A stretch of DNA of 64,000 nucleotides from Glandiceps talaboti (taxonomy: Eukaryota; Hemichordata; Enteropneusta; Spengelidae). The position numbers and the translations under genes are program-made. Positions 12,289 through 24,644 of the stretch are shown here, in pieces (positions within the stretch are counted from its first letter, which is position 1; each line of letters starts with the position of its first letter). The DNA lies in contig NC_135561.1 in the NCBI RefSeq assembly GCF_964340395.1, positions 20,188,240-20,252,239 of the forward strand, given 5' to 3'. The notes under the pieces were generated by a model. That model made no database searches and was not told the origin of the DNA. It saw nothing but the letters and a program-made list of their open reading frames with translations.

Positions 12289-13202
12289 ATAACAATACAA
12301 TATACTATTTAGAGAGAGAAAATGAAACCATACATGAAGTAAATTTGTAACCTTTAAATTCATAGACCCCTTTTCTCATGTTTTATGGGAATCAGTGATT
12401 TTACGTGAGAGAACAAAGAGTGAAGCAAATTTGACCGTTATATTAGAATTTTTAAAACTGTAATCCATATTTTTTTTGTAACTGTATAAGTTACAGAAGT
12501 ATACCATATTGTTTAAACTAGAAAGAGTACACAAACGGTTTGCATCTTATCTTAACCATTTTTGCACTTGAGTGGACTTTTTCAAGAAGTTAAAAAATTA
12601 AAATGATCTCACTTCTATATAATGAATGGATGATTTTACTTGGCAGAACAACAGAGAGTGAAAGTGAAGCCATAGATAAAGTAAAGTGAATCTAACCTTT
12701 GTGAATCTAACTTTTGAAGTAGAAACTGATACCATGTGGACTAAATACCATATCAAATCAACATGGTTTAATAGTATAGATTACAGTCTCATACACATAA
12801 CATATATACTATGAGAGTTATCCTAAAGGGCCATGAAAACCTATATCTCATTTACAAGTCTGGTATATGGCTATTGAAAGTGACTCCATCAATTAATGAT
12901 ACACAAGCCTGAAGGTATATACAATGTCTTTGGTTTCACATCCTGTAATCTTAAACCAAGCCTCTGGTGGGAGTGTAACACCTATAAGGACTAATTCACT
13001 GTCAAAGACTGACTGAAAATAAAGCACTAGAGCAAGTCTTTCTATCAAGTCAACTAGTTTTGTACAGCACATTGCAATTTACAGTTTACTCAGTTTGTTT
13101 GATACAATCGTGCAGAACCAATAAACACTACACACGCTACACTTTCAGGTAGCAAGACTGCAATTTTTTGCTAGATTTAGTCTGAATGAAATCAACCAAT
13201 TA

Positions 13203-13330
13203 CATGTACTGACGCCAATATATAGACGCCAAGATATAGACGCCAATGCTTTTCAGTATCAAACACCAGATGAAACTTGGCATGGTGACAGTATCAAACA
13301 CCAGATGAAACTTGGCATGGTGGCACTCTA
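13203..13330. repeat. Two adjacent tandem repeats (about 13 bp and 36 bp)
   Basis: A TATAGACGCCAA-like motif is repeated three times. It is followed by two copies of a unit starting CAGTATCAAACACCAGATG and ending CTTGGCATGGTG. Confidence 0.85.
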
Positions 13331-13565
13331 GTTCATAGCAAGAAATTGTATTCATTCAATCTTGTTAAGTGTAGCATGTACAGTTTTTCTTATTTGAATC
13401 TGTGTGGTTGTATCAAACAGAGCCAGTTAACGGTAACCTGCAATGTACAGTAATTGTTTACTTTGTCTATTCGCTCTGTATTTCAAGGTTAATGAAAAAA
13501 AATTACAATAAATCAGAATAATGAAAGTAAGTAACAAATTATCATTAGAATTACCGCAGTATTAA

Positions 13566-13948
13566 TAGGGATATTTTAAAATACTTTGCCATGGCTGGCG
13601 TGGCGTGCTCACTTTAGGTAGGTCGCAGCAACTTCCTTTTTGTGGTTATAATCTATTGTGTTTGTGATAGTGCGTACAGTAGCATGTGGTACCAGATCTA
13701 GCGAAAACACTTAATACAAGTTTCTGTCTTAGAAAATATAGTATTTGTATTCAGTGTTTCAAAACAAAATAATCTTGAGCAATATTGTCACGATGGTCAT
13801 ACGATCAACTCTCAGTTTTCTAAAAATACTTTGCTGGATCATGTGCCATGGCACGCGCTATCGCGTATGTGATTGGTTCAATCAATAATAGCCACAAAAT
13901 GGAAGTGACTACGACCTACCAGTGGCAAAACATATCAAAATAGCACTA
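13566..13948. mobile_element. TTAA-flanked MITE with inverted repeats
   Basis: TTAA occurs at 13562-13565 and 13949-13952. Inside it the left end reads TAGGGATATTTTAAAATACT. The right end in reverse complement reads TAGTGCTATTTTGATATG. Both then continue TTTGCCA and later GGTAGGTCG, ACTTCC and TTTTGTGG. A duplicated TTAA is the target of piggyBac and some Kolobok transposons. There is no coding capacity, so it is a non-autonomous copy of about 383 bp. Confidence 0.8.
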
Positions 13949-13952
13949 TTAA

Positions 13953-14451
13953 CTTGCTATCATAGTTTATGGCATATATGATATAGAAATTTAGCAATGT
14001 TGCTAGATTTCGAAGGACGTCTAGTTTGTGAAAAGAAAGTCAATCAAATTTCTAAATAAATATTTGAGAATAAAGTTCATTGAAAAATATTTTTATATAG
14101 CTTTTTTTTGGTATAGTCTGACATTTTATGTCCATTTTCTGAGTAGTTTATTGTGAATGAAAGCCATCACATAATTTATGCCGAATTTAGTATTCTGTTC
14201 AGTATCTCAATGATTTACAAAGTCTTCTAATTTAAATAATTCTAAAACTTGTTTGTTCTAAGATTAAGAATGTTGGTTTCTATAATATTTCTCACCTGTA
14301 ACTTTTTCTTGTGCAGTAGGAATGTAATACTCAAAGTTTTAGTAAAGGCAACAGACTCAAGTCTTTGTTTATGTGTGAATGTTGTCATGGAAATAATTTC
14401 GCTCATTTTTTCAACTGCTTGAGGTAACAATTCCATGGTAACATAGTTCAG
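13953..14451. other. Non-coding DNA, no gene seen
   Basis: AT-rich sequence with one meaningless short minus-strand frame. No repeat or signal was recognised. Confidence 0.4.
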
Positions 14452-14491
<40 letters not shown>

Positions 14492-14510
14492 CTGATTGAT
14501 TGATCGATTG
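14452..14510. repeat. (GATT)n microsatellite
   Basis: About 14 units of GATT with single-base interruptions near the 3' end. Confidence 0.97.
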
Positions 14511-15064
14511 TTCTAAAAAATCTGTCACACTTTATATCATCATAAATATTTGAGTCTTTTTAGCAAGACCCATGCAGAGACTGTCTGACTACCAAAGATT
14601 ACCACAAATACAAATATTCCCACCATGCTTTGTGTCTGAGCATGCTCAGTTTGGATTGCATCATGACAACAAAATACATGACAACGATTTAAATATCCAT
14701 TACCTACGGGAATATAATTCACCACGGTTGCGTTGAATACCAACCCTTGTCATAAAATTGATGAGTCATCATTATTCATAAAAACAAATACAAGCTGCTT
14801 TGCCTTTTGAAATTACCATTATGAAATAAGTTGTACAATACAATGCTCATCCAACTAGAGGAACCATGCGGTATCCAGATAATTGCAACACAATAGACCA
14901 ACTCATGTATTAAATTTGGCAATATGTTTACCTTGATATTTGACACTGATGATGATTGCCAAGGTCATAGTATTGGCAATGTATATAGGATACAGCAGCA
15001 GTAATGTTTGTATATGTGCCTCACAAATAAAAATATGATTAACTTTGCAAAAAACTCAGGCATT

Positions 15065-15545
15065 TTTCTGTTACTATGGGTATTGTCATTGCTTTCATGC
15101 ACATATTTTGTAGAAGACACTGCATTTGACTGTTGCTATGGGTGTGATTTTCATTGCTAGGTATAGTTGTGTTTACTTCTGGGATGCTCATTCACTTGAA
15201 TATCCATCACTATTCATTATTTTCTTAAAGACACTGGCATTTGACCATTGCTAGGGTTGTGATCTTTGTTGCTAAACATAGTTGTGTTTACTTCTACTAT
15301 GTTCATTCATATGAATACATATCATATAAATTATTTTTGTAAAAGACACTGGCATTTGACCGTTGCTAGGGATGTGATCTTTGTCGCTAGGCATAGTTGT
15401 GTTTACTTCTACTATCTTCATTCACATGAATATCTATCGTATAAATTATTTTTGTAAAAGACACTGGCATTTGACCGTTGTTAGGGATGTGATCTTTGTC
15501 GCTAGGCAGTGTTGTGTTTACTTCTGGAATGCTCATTCCTAGCAA
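15065..15545. repeat. 115-bp tandem array, about 4 copies
   Basis: The landmark GACACTGGCATTTGACC starts near 15116, 15230, 15345 and 15460, a step of 114-115 bp. Each unit goes on with GTTGCTAGGGATGTGATCTT, then GTTGTGTTTACTTCT and a TTCATTCACATGAATAT block. The core resembles GTTGCTATGGGCGTGGTC-type blocks near 23708, 23811 and 26318, so the array may be amplified from a dispersed repeat. Confidence 0.9.
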
Positions 15546-16685
15546 CCATTGAGACACAGTTAACATTGGACACATTTTATACTTACATGTAGATCTTGGA
15601 TCAAATGCATATGCACAAAATCAAAAAGAAAACAAATTCAATGAAAAAGCTCTTTCGTCTGTCCTGAACTTTTCTGACTCATTAAAATACTCCACAATTT
15701 TTCAGCTATATGGTGCATATGTAGACATGTATGATACCAGATGAGATATATAGATAGTACAAATACATATTATTTGAAGAAAAAACATGTCTTGTTCTTT
15801 ATCTTGAGCTATTTATCTGTTACATGTATACTGTAACAACTTTTCACCTACAGTGTCATGAGTAGACAGACATGTTTGACAGCTAAAGATCACAGCTAGA
15901 TACCATCTCAGATACCATGGCAGTATTCACTATCAACTAGAATACTTAGTAGATACTTAGTGTGTTTCTAATGAAGTACAGATCTTTGATAACTGCAAAA
16001 AATTCCGTCCTGATTTGTCAACATTTTGCCTTATCTACCAGCTGGACAGACTGTATACGGTATCTGATGAAAATACATGTAATTATCACCAACTACCACA
16101 GTCTGTGAGATACAGTCATTCATGCCACATTATCAGCCAGCACTCATTCTGGTCAAGAAGCCTGATTGGGTTGAACAATATGATGTATCTTACAGTCTAC
16201 AACTACCACATACTCTACTCAAAGATATTGTATACCCATAAAACACACACATCAAATGCTGTCATATGCTTATAATGTCCTTGCAATGATTAAGATCAAA
16301 CGAAGCCCAAGCATCTACGCAGGGTAATAACTCTTATAGTACACAATGAATGTGTCCATGCAAATGGCATAATACAGTTTCTGTCACATGTATACGTCAG
16401 TTATTGCTGATCCAGAGCGAAATATTAAAACATAATAGAGTTAAATCATATCGACAAAATACTCTGAGAACTGTTTGTATATATTAAATGTCAATGCATA
16501 TTTCTGTTATTGCAAACTCAGTTGGGAATAGTGAATCATTGTATGGAGTTTCATTGCTAGAAAATACAATTAGTATTATAAGCTTTTATTTCAAATGTTA
16601 ATGCATGTATCAGTTTATTCTGACTCGGTTGGAAACTAACTGTACACGAAGTATCATAATTAGAATATTCTAGAAGCATTTAAAT

Positions 16686-16880
16686 GGAAACTTCTACTGA
16701 CAGAGTCAAACAATTCTTTGAAATCGAATCCCAAATTTATGCTGCTATATCTCATCAGCATTGTCAAGAGAGCCCTATGAGACCTCAATGACAATTTGGG
16801 AATTTATTTCCGCAAAGAATTTTGTGAGTAGAAATTTTAATTGGTAACTATGAAACCAGAGTCCATGACCATTTTTGCAT
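16686..16880. mobile_element. Foldback element, member of repeat family F
   Basis: The left arm has TTCTACTGACAGAGTCAAA, AATTCTTTG and CCCAAATT. The right arm in reverse complement has TTTCTACTCACAAAATTC, TTTGCGG and CCCAAATTG. The right flank also carries CATGGACTCTGGTTTCATAG (minus strand), the same block as in the copies near 20140 and 45320. Confidence 0.65.
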
Positions 16881-17340
16881 AATGAGTATTGATTGATAGC
16901 ATTTGGGTTTCAATTATGGTTCAAATGTCTGTATGTGATGAAATCAATAAATCTTTGGTGACAAACTCTTGGACGTAAGAATATTACAATTACAACAGCT
17001 GTATAAGATTTCCGATCATATGATGATAAAACTAGTAGCTAGTCCAGGAAATTGCTTCTTTCTTATATACATCATGACAGGTTATGTTTATGGCAAGTTT
17101 ATTGGTTTCAAACAGGTATGTGTTCTACAGATTTTTGATGAGTAATAAAAGTCATTGAAAACATTGTCTATAAATTTTTTAAAACATTTTTTCATTGTAA
17201 AAGTGTCTACCTTGAATAAGTTGTAAGTATAAACAAAGGATTACATTTCAAAGACCATCCATGACAAAATTCTGATGGTAACATATGACAAGTTTAATTA
17301 TCTGTGAATTACATTTCACCCATACAGGCAGCAGTTGTCT

Positions 17341-17410
17341 AATGCACACACACCACACACACACACACACGCACGCACGCACGCACGCACGCGAGCACAC
17401 ACACACATAC
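17341..17410. repeat. (CA)n/(CGCA)n microsatellite
   Basis: CA repeats interrupted by a CGCACGCACGCA block. The short frames through it are artefacts. Confidence 0.95.
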
Positions 17411-17519
17411 AACTTGGTTCCAAATCAATTAAGTTGCTTCAGAGTAGAAATTTACATGACAAAAAATATTTGAATTACCACAAGCGAACTCAGGTGTTAT
17501 GTAAATCACCCAATTAATT

Positions 17520-18780
17520 CATTATTATTGTGGTCAGAAGTTGGAATGGATAAGCATGTACAGTGGTACACAATATAATAGCATAGAACATAGAATGTGA
17601 ATTACATATAGTCCTCATACATAACAAAACCCTACAAGTCCCACCTTGGTTACCATGCAGTGCAGTGTAACAACAATTCAACATTGATTCTATCTATCTG
17701 TATCTACTACAAGTTTAAAAGTACATGTACGTACTTATTGTGACTGGATGCATTATGTTTGCCAACAAACAGAAAGCACTTAGTCTTTATGACCCAGATA
17801 TGCTATACGCAGACAGAGAGGTTGTACAGCCAAAGGGTCTGAATTTACAAGTTTTATCATATACCCATTTAGTGGCATGGAAGTATTTAAATCACACAGT
17901 GAAGCGGGGTTTTTTTATGCTCAAAAACGTAAATATATTGAGAAAAAAATCAAAACTGAATGACTGAGCAAATTGATATCGACAAGCGCATTACATACCA
18001 TATTTGGGCAAAGTGTGTTGGAGCATGAAACAGGTTCATTACACACACTCTCTACTGAATTACGCAGGAAGAAATACTATGGGCATATGATAATTTTTTT
18101 TTAAAAAAGGTTTACAGCTAGTAAGCTCTACATCAGTGTAGGAAAAATAGTCTTAGCAGCACAATAATATCCCTTGTTTCATGTTCCCAGAATATGCTAT
18201 GACATTGAAGAATTCGGACTGCTATTAAAGTTCGTTATCGTCACCAGAAAGTCATTGTTTTGGAGCTTGATATACACTACAACAATTTATTTTAACTTAG
18301 AAACACAGTGTACCCTTGATGATGCACGCGTCGGTAACTTGAAGTTACAGCTAAGTTAATTGCGGGTGTCACTTTGGTTCTTGTTTTTTCTATTGTTTCC
18401 CATTGTTCTCTTTTGTTCATTTGAAAAGTAAACTTATCACAGAGAAATAATGGTAGTCATTGTAATTACTGCACGTTGTAAGGTGTGTCATTTTAATATT
18501 CCTTTGAGGCATTGCACAGAGAAAGTGTCAATGTGACAGAGCACAATAAGACAGCTCAACAGCCGACTATCGTAAATATTGCAAGAATGAATGTTTTTAG
18601 ACTCTGGGTTCATGCTAAACAGGAGATATGCTGCTACTATATTTCCACCAACATCTTATTAGCATCATCAGCAGTGTACGGCAATGGGCCAACATCAAAA
18701 GATGTCAGCAAAAATGTGAGATTATTGAAAATAATCTACTACCCCTCAGAGTATATTTATATAAGCAATATTTTATATTT
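17520..18780. other. Non-coding DNA, no gene seen
   Basis: Short frames at 17725-17967, 18174-18359 and 18512-18865 show no domain. The last is partly made of the CAA repeat. A block near 18590 resembles the TCTGGGTTCAT part of repeat family F. Confidence 0.35.
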
Positions 18781-18783
18781 ATC

Positions 18784-18785
<2 letters not shown>

Positions 18786-18839
<54 letters not shown>

Positions 18840-18841
18840 CC
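18786..18841. repeat. (CAA)n microsatellite
   Basis: About 18 CAA/ACA units in a row. It gives false poly-Thr and poly-Asn frames. Confidence 0.97.
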
Positions 18842-19485
18842 ACTCCTACCTACCATACTTTATGATGGCCTTCTTATCGCCATGGTACCTGGACACTGTC
18901 TACAGTTTGCCATGAGATTACTCTACTACATGTATATATTATGCAAAGATAGAAAACTCAGAAGAAAGGTGTCATTAGCATCCCATATGACAGCAATTCA
19001 ACTCTCTGAAGTATATGTACGTGCTAATAATATGGAACGTGACTGAAAGTTCTTTGTGGTTCATGTACTTTTAAGTGAACATAATTATGTGTTCATAATA
19101 CAAATTTTCTACTTTGAATGTACTTTATTAACACCTTTGGTAATATGTGGATCATTGCGACTTTGTTCCACACTGTCATAATTACGTTTTACAATTATAC
19201 AACGCACTATCACTCTTTTTAGCCTTTTGAATTACAACTACATACAATCTACAGACGAATCGTTCGTTTATTGAATCCAATCTTCGTTCTTCAATACATT
19301 TTACATGTAGTAATTACTCACTGTGGTTCTTTACTACTGACACTAAATAGACCAGTAACAGCTATGAAATCATCCACTGCATGTAGCAGCTTATAATCAT
19401 TAAAGTCATGAATGCAAGCAATTATGTCCTCGATGCAATATATGCCAGTATTAGAAGCATTTAAATTTACATTGATTTTCTTTCC

Positions 19486-19854
19486 TTAAAGTGGTAAATT
19501 TAGTATTACGATGACCATACAGATGAGGATTGGGTATTTATTTTGGAGTGTTAATTTATAAAACAATTTTATCAAGGCTTCCTACTTGAAAAAATCAATG
19601 TGAAACAACATAGACCAAGTCCTTGTTTGTAACTCTATAAATGGCAAAAGCTTAACAAATGCGTAAAATGTTTGTTGTTGTACGTACAATAACAAACTTT
19701 TTACACATTAGCTTTTTGCAATGTATTGGGTTACAAACACAGACTTGTCTGTTGTTTCACATTGATGTTTCAAGCATAAAGCCATGATAACATTGTCTTA
19801 TTAATTAAAAAATCCAAAATAAATACCCAATCCTCATCCATATGGCCATTTTAA
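19486..19854. mobile_element. TTAA-associated foldback MITE, family A copy 1
   Basis: About 370 bp built almost wholly from two inverted arms. Both ends show TTAA, then A(G/A)TGG and GATGAGGATTGGG, then GTATTTATTTTGGA-like sequence. Further in, both arms share TAATTTATAAAACAATTTTAT, GGCTTCCTACTTG, TCAATGTGAAACAAC and GTTTGTAAC. A second copy lies at 47498-47865. TTAA flanks fit piggyBac or Kolobok. No coding capacity. Confidence 0.85.
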
Positions 19855-20139
19855 TAGTCTCTCAATCTACTAGGTACAAGCAGTGTGTGAACTTAAGGGA
19901 AAATGACTACTGGTCATAAGGACCAACATGTAGCAAATACTGCTGGTCCATATTCAATGCAGTTCACATTCACGACCTGTATCTACACCCCCCAATTACA
20001 GATTAAATGATTTTGAACTTTAATATGATACAACATACCTTTAGATATACTAATGTAAAAGAGGGTACAACGAATTGTTCAAGTTACTATCCACTATTGT
20101 TTCATCAATCTGTTCTTACAACAGAATCAAAAAATACAA

Positions 20140-20250
20140 CTTGGCAGTAAATTTTGGATTCGCAACCAAGTAATTTTTGACTCTGTGAGTAGAGGTTTTC
20201 ATTTATAACTATGAACCCAGAGACTATGAATATTCATTCTCGCATAATCT
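20140..20250 (-). repeat. Repeat family F, copy on minus strand
   Basis: In reverse complement it reads GAGAATGAATATTCATAGTC, then TCTGGGTTCATA, CTCTACTCACAGAGTCAAA and TTGGTTGCGAATCC. This aligns along its length with 45320-45425. Confidence 0.75.
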
Positions 20251-20636
20251 GTTCCTATAGACTATAGTGGTCTGAGACTGAATGTATTCATTCCACCATA
20301 GAAATACAGATCCATAGATTGTAGATAATATGGGTGAATGAATCAATAAATCTACATTATCTGCAATCTCTAAGAGATAACAGTCCTCTCCTTACTCTCT
20401 GTACGATTCACAAAATTATGAATCACATAATCCATAGTCAGATTCATTGTCTGTGTTAACAGCTGATGTAGCTTTCACACCCTTAGCAAACTTAGACCAC
20501 AAATTCATCATAGCAGAAAGTTTTGTTGCATAACTATCCCTCTTGAAACTGTGTATTCGCTTTATTTCAACTTCCATCCACACAGTGACACGGAGCGGTT
20601 TCGCCTTCCTTCAGTCCTTACAAATATGTACTGAAG

Positions 20637-20655
20637 CCCCCCCCCCCCCCCCCCC
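20637..20655. repeat. Poly-C run
   Basis: About 19 consecutive C residues. Its length is prone to sequencing error. Confidence 0.95.
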
Positions 20656-21128
20656 ATGAAGCCCTACCCGTATACCCTACCGTGGTGTATTGAGTATCGT
20701 CTCTGACTCGACTGTTTGTGTAAGAAATCTGAACATGATGAAGAGAACTACGGCTAATCATGTCTTACAGTGCGAGTTTAATTGACGTGGGAGCGTGATG
20801 TGTTGACTGTACTGTCCTGTGTCATCCAATATGTACCCGTGTTTGGCATGATGCAGTATTTTTCCAGATACAACAATAGCAACGAAAATGCAACATTTCT
20901 AAGTTTATACGTTGATTACAACATAACAGGACATATATTATCATATGCATCAAATTGAAAGCAATCAGACTACGCATTTCTTTTACTGTTTTTACAAAAA
21001 AAAAACTATCGTACTGGAGATATCTTACGAAGTGTACCTGCCTTCTTTATTAGTTAAAACGCCATTTTCAGAGTAGTTTATATGTTTTCCGTTAGTTTGT
21101 TTTGATCATGGCCACACACATGGGGAAC

Positions 21129-21169
21129 TCTGGTAAATTGATCGGGAAACCCGCTAACATTTACCAGAT
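21129..21169. other. Short inverted repeat (hairpin)
   Basis: TCTGGTAAAT is matched by ATTTACCAGA about 20 bases downstream, with a GGG-AAA-CCC mini-stem in the loop. Function unknown. Confidence 0.6.
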
Positions 21170-21624
21170 TTAACACCAGCCTTTAAAAACATTGTCTGTT
21201 TCGTCTTCTTCTTCGGAAGCTCATTGTCGCCTTCTAAATATCGCCATATACTTTATAAATACAATGTGAAACTGTCTCAAACACGTTAAAAGTTTCATAC
21301 ACTATGTAAAATAGACACATGCGCTGAATGCGTAAAATGTGTCTTAATGTCTAAGACGTTCTGATTAGTCAAGACACAAATAATTCGAGAAATTCAGCCA
21401 ATCATGTGTTTGCTAACATAATTTCATAAAGTAAATGCAATATGCTACGTCATATGTAAACATGATACATGTATCAACATTGACAACAACACATAGCAAG
21501 CTCGCTCTGTGTTGCTTGACTCAAACGAGATGTCGAGAGTAAAATAGGTAACACAAGATCAGATTCATGTAGGTGAAATTGGATCTATCTTTGAATAAAT
21601 GTTTTTATTTACTCCAAATTTCAA

Positions 21625-21732
21625 TCGGTCATAAGGACCGATATGTTGTTGTAATTCTGAAAAACTGTCGGTCTGAACGGAAATCTGTTGGTCTCGGGCC
21701 GAAGGACCAGCGTTAATTTCGCACGCTGGGTA
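21625..21732. repeat. Cluster of stem-loops, probable end of a repeat element
   Basis: ATCGGTC-ATAAG-GACCGAT is a perfect hairpin at the start. CCAGCG and CGCTGG, separated by 11 bases, form another near the end. The GGTCATAAGGACC motif also occurs near 19912, so it belongs to a dispersed repeat. The stretch is more GC-rich than its surroundings. Confidence 0.5.
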
Positions 21733-21802
21733 CAAGTATATAATGTAATAAGAGTTACAGTACTTTAACGTTGAGTGCTCCTCAGAAATAAACTCTTAAA
21801 CT

Positions 21803-22140
21803 AAATTTTCTGTTACTTTATTCAAGAAAACTTCAACTTATTCTCAATTAATATACAAAATAAAAATCAGGGGTTACCATACAAAATTTTGTAATAGAGG
21901 ACAAAATGTTATCAAAATTTAGCCATTTTAGAATCCAATATGGCCGCCATTTTAGAATCCAATATGGCCAGAGAATGTAGTCTCAATGGGAAAATAGAAA
22001 ATTTATGAATTCCTTAAAAAGATGACAATGTACACAAAATTACTTTAATTAGCCCATACATAAGGTCCACAAGCAAGCTTCCAGGAAGTTTGGAGAGATT
22101 TAATGAACTTTGATATTCAAGGAAACTTGTCCTCGAGGCA
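21803..22140 (+). repeat. Dispersed repeat family B, plus-strand copy
   Basis: Shares with the minus-strand copy at 58545-58850 the blocks TTTTCTGTTACTTT, GAAAACTTCAAC, TATTCTC, AATAGAGGACAAA and CATTTTAGAATCCAATATGG, and a closing TTGTCCTCGAGG-like segment. ATTTTAGAATCCAATATGGC occurs twice in a row here and once in the other copy. Class unknown, no coding capacity. Confidence 0.8.
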
Positions 22141-23330
22141 TATCTAATGAATTGATAGAGTTACTGTGCCCTAGATGAAATGTGTTCCAGTCTTAGTAGC
22201 AGTTATCCTGATTTCCTTTACTACATGGATATTAATACGAACTACATGAAGTAGGTATATAAGTTACATTACCATTACTATCGTATACTAATGAACATTT
22301 ATACTAAGAAGGTTAATGTAACTTTTATTACTATCATATATACATAAAGACATGATGAAATCAGTATAAATACTACTGGAACATATTGAATATAGGACAT
22401 GGTGACCCTTATAGTTTATAAATCCTTTCCTGGCTGACAAATCCAATCAAATCTTTACGGACAGTTGTCTTATCCCTTTAAATGATGGGTTTACACATCA
22501 ATGACATTAAGACGCATCTTTTTATGAGAGTGTTTTAACACCTCTACTTAGCTTTCTTGTCCAGAACCTTTGAACATTACTGCATTCTGCAAGCACTTTC
22601 TCATTAATCGAATGACTATATCAATAGTATGAATAAATCCCACTATTGGACTTCATATATTGTGAAAAACTAACTTGAGATAACATGTAAAATGTCCAAT
22701 AAAGTGATTGATAGCTGATATTTTTCAGATTAACCTTTCTATGAGCTAAAGTCTACCACTACTGAAAGTGTGGGAAATCTATGATGTCATCAGAGTAGAA
22801 CTGATGGAATGAAGAAGAAAAGTACAATATAGCAGTTAGTACGCACTACAGTTATTACATACATTGTAATGTGTGGAAAAAGTAATTTAATTACCTTCAT
22901 TAATAATTTACTTTTAATAGTTTCTTGCCAATGTATAATATAAGGTGTCCCCCAGTTATTTGGCATATAATACCGTGCCCGTAAGTACCAATCAAAGGTG
23001 TTTTAAGTATCACTACCTCTACTATATAATAAAAATGATATCAAGTTTCTTGTGTATTTAGCATCAGATTTCATTCTACTGTCTACAAACGTGACTTTTT
23101 TGTTTCATTGTAGTCTCTTGAAGTGATAATATGTAAGACATTTACACCCACTTGTTAACCTTTCATGATGAGTTGTAGACGTTTGCGCCATCTGTTGAGT
23201 TCTAGCATTAAACTTTACTTTGTTTGACTACGGAGTCACTGAAAAATGTTCCAAAACAAACACATACATGTAAACACAGGACAATAACTTGTTGTTATAA
23301 CTTCATAGTTTTAATGTTCATTGTTCATGG
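22141..23330. other. Non-coding DNA, no gene seen
   Basis: AT-rich sequence without a convincing frame, repeat or RNA gene. Confidence 0.4.
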
Positions 23331-23339
23331 AGTCATGAC

Positions 23340-23675
23340 AGTAACATGGCTAGAGTGGTCAGCTTAGAATCTGTAGGTTGTGGGTCTGAGACTTGCTAGT
23401 GTTGTTTGTTTCTGAATGGCAAGTCTTTTGGCAAGATTTGAACTACAATCTGTACCAATCAACTCAGCTGCATAATTGGGGACAAGGTAGGATAGAGGTT
23501 GCAATGTAAATGTTTTGATTCAAAGTGCTAATAGAGGAGGCTGGAATGGATTGTATGCTTCCCATGTAGTTGAAGTAAAAAGTGCAGTTGTGCCATTATA
23601 GGTCCATACCAGGAGTAATACTTGTAAAGTGGTTTGAGCATAGAGTGTGAAACTGCTTTATAATAAATAGCAACA
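23340..23675 (+). mobile_element. tRNA-derived SINE, copy 1
   Basis: Begins with a polymerase III box A-like TGGCTAGAGTGG (23347-23358) and a degraded box B-like GGGTCTGAGACTT about 35 bases later. The body matches the copy at 62553-62870 throughout. Shared blocks include TTTCTGAATG, TTGGCAAGAT, CAATTGGGGAC-like sequence, GGTCCATACCAGG and the end TAAAGTGGTTTGAGCATAGAGTG. The tail resembles the AAAGCGCTATATAAA ends of many animal SINEs. Confidence 0.85.
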
Positions 23676-23699
23676 ATGGTGTTCTGGCGCAACTGTATT

Positions 23700-23860
23700 T
23701 ACCTGTTGCTATGGGCGTGGTCTTGTTCCTAAGCATATTTGCATACACCTTTTGAAACTTTACTAACTTGCCTGCCCTTCCCACTTTTCATCAATATAAA
23801 CCATAAGCTGTTTCTATGGGCATGGTCCTGTTGCTAGGCATATTTGCATAGTGATATTTT
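23700..23860 (+). repeat. Two diverged copies of a GTTGCTATGGGCGTGGTC block
   Basis: TTGCTATGGGCGTGGTCTTG at 23708 and TTTCTATGGGCATGGTCCTG near 23811 are each followed by TGCTAGGCATATTTGCATA or a variant. A third copy lies near 26318, and the core resembles the 115-bp array at 15 kb. Confidence 0.7.
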
Positions 23861-24640
23861 GAATCTGTATTCACTTACCTAGCCATCCCTGTTGTTATCT
23901 TTGTAATATGCATCATCATTTCACTTTTGCAAAGGCACATGGTCATGGATGCTAAGGCAAATTGTGTCATAAACAATAACTGCAGAATAACACCTCCGGA
24001 AACATCCTCACCATTTTTCAACCCCATTCACCATGCAGTTTCAAGATATAATGTTTTGACCGAAATTGACATTTTTAGACCTAATTTGTATACTGCTGAT
24101 GGAATCATTACATTGTGAATACAGCTTCATGATGCCCAATCTGCTTGATAGTTTTGGAATTATAGATTTTTGACCAAAAAGACACATTTTTAGCTGTAAT
24201 TTGCAGATCACTTATGGGATCATCATATTATGAACAATTCTTAATATAAACAACCTGAAGAACATGGCAACCAAATTCTCTATTTCAAAATTGTCATGAA
24301 CCAGCAAATTCTTTATCACACATTAAAATGATCTCCTGCCATTTAGGGACTTGACTCTTTTTACCTCTAAGTATTTCATAAAAAGTCTTGCATGTATTTC
24401 TTACCTTTCACATGTAAATTAAGCTGCTCTATATAGATGTATATGTTTTTGTGTAAGGTGATACCCAGAGCACACTGCACTGGTACTAATGCATCATGGG
24501 GGATTTTGTCTTACTCCAGCACACCCTCAGAATCTTACAATCATAAGACATACAGTTACACATACATCCTTGGTACAACACTTTGTTCTATCTTTTTTAT
24601 AGACTGGTTGTATGGTTCCAGTTGGTTGCTTTCAAGTTGA
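23861..24640. other. Non-coding DNA, no gene seen
   Basis: Two short plus-strand frames have no recognisable content. Nothing else was identified. Confidence 0.4.
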
Positions 24641-24644
24641 GAGT

